Assembly: GCF_022921115.1 (NCBI RefSeq)
Contig: NZ_CP095075.1
Location: 2,544,001-2,608,000 of the forward strand
Direction of reading: 5' to 3'
Source: Halobacillus amylolyticus
Lineage (GTDB): Bacteria; Bacillota; Bacilli; Bacillales; Halobacillaceae
Length of the DNA: 64,000 nt
Each line of letters opens with the position of its first letter. The stretch's first letter is position 1. The notes beneath the pieces were generated by a model, which made no database searches, was not told the origin of the DNA, and saw nothing but the letters and a program-made list of their open reading frames with translations. Below are positions 63,867 to 64,000 of this stretch, in pieces. The translations under genes and the position numbers were made by a program.

Positions 63867-64000
63867 ATTATCGTCGTGAAAAGACGTTAAAAAATTGATG
63901 TTTGATGTCTTGTCATCCCGTGTCGTCCTCTATCAAAAGAAGATCGCCACGTTCTGATTAATCTTATCCAGTTTTCAAGGTTCACATTGAAAGATCGTTT
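63867..64000 (-). other. 16S-23S spacer, part
   Basis: The spacer ends with TTGAAAACTGGATAAGAT, the antitermination/processing region typical of Bacillus rRNA operons. No tRNA gene is present in the visible part. 16S rRNA would lie beyond the right edge. Confidence 0.75.

Noticed and set aside
63867..64000. tRNA genes in the rRNA spacer
   Set aside because: No cloverleaf or conserved GGTTCGA-type T-arm found in the visible part.

Overview
The window is chromosomal DNA of a low-GC Gram-positive bacterium of the Bacillaceae. The gene order is the conserved rrn / ctsR-mcsA-mcsB-clpC / radA-disA / yacL-ispD-ispF / gltX / cysE-cysS / sigH-secE-nusG / rplKAJL / rpoBC / str-operon block of Bacillus and its relatives. 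RpoB and RpoC have Bacillus-type TTG starts, and there is a Cys T-box before cysE. The genus cannot be named from this sequence alone. All core genes lie on the minus strand, so transcription runs from high to low coordinates.

Core, right to left: part of an rRNA operon (23S and 5S, 60.6-63.9 kb); an MgtC-family membrane protein; the CtsR-controlled ctsR-mcsA-mcsB-clpC stress operon with its operator; the 5' half of radA; a 26.9-kb insertion; the 3' end of radA; disA; yacL; a fused ispD-ispF; gltX; a Cys T-box and cysE-cysS-mrnC-rlmB-rae1; sigH, rpmG, secE, nusG; ribosomal proteins L11, L1, L10 and L7/L12; a methyltransferase; rpoB; rpoC; an L7Ae-type protein; rpsL, rpsG, fusA, and tuf (cut by the window edge).

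The accessory region is one mobile element, about 27301-54156, inserted exactly between the R and F codons of the conserved RadA KNRFG motif. The two host radA pieces add up to 458 residues, so excision would restore a normal gene. At its right end the element has a compact operon of three tyrosine-recombinase-like proteins, a coiled-coil protein and a complete, divergent RadA homologue (KNRYG instead of KNRFG). A repeat-rich membrane protein follows, interrupted by an IS21-family element. That element is itself interrupted by a second IS21-family element; both insertions have target-site duplications.

Cargo, left to right: a translationally coupled nuclease (DUF4297/Cap4-like) and HerA-type ATPase pair; a divergent Shedu-like (DUF4263) nuclease; an orphan HEPN-like protein that lacks the usual His; an ECF sigma factor with a membrane anti-sigma factor; then small genes (secreted protein, DUF6366-type protein, tiny membrane proteins, UppP, a GNAT acetyltransferase) separated by related GGGCGC...GGGCCA repeats that look like gene-cassette boundaries; and a restriction-controller-like regulator with its own C-box-like operator and two unrecognised genes. 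The island therefore combines transposition, phage defence, envelope-stress functions and a possible replacement for the host gene it breaks.
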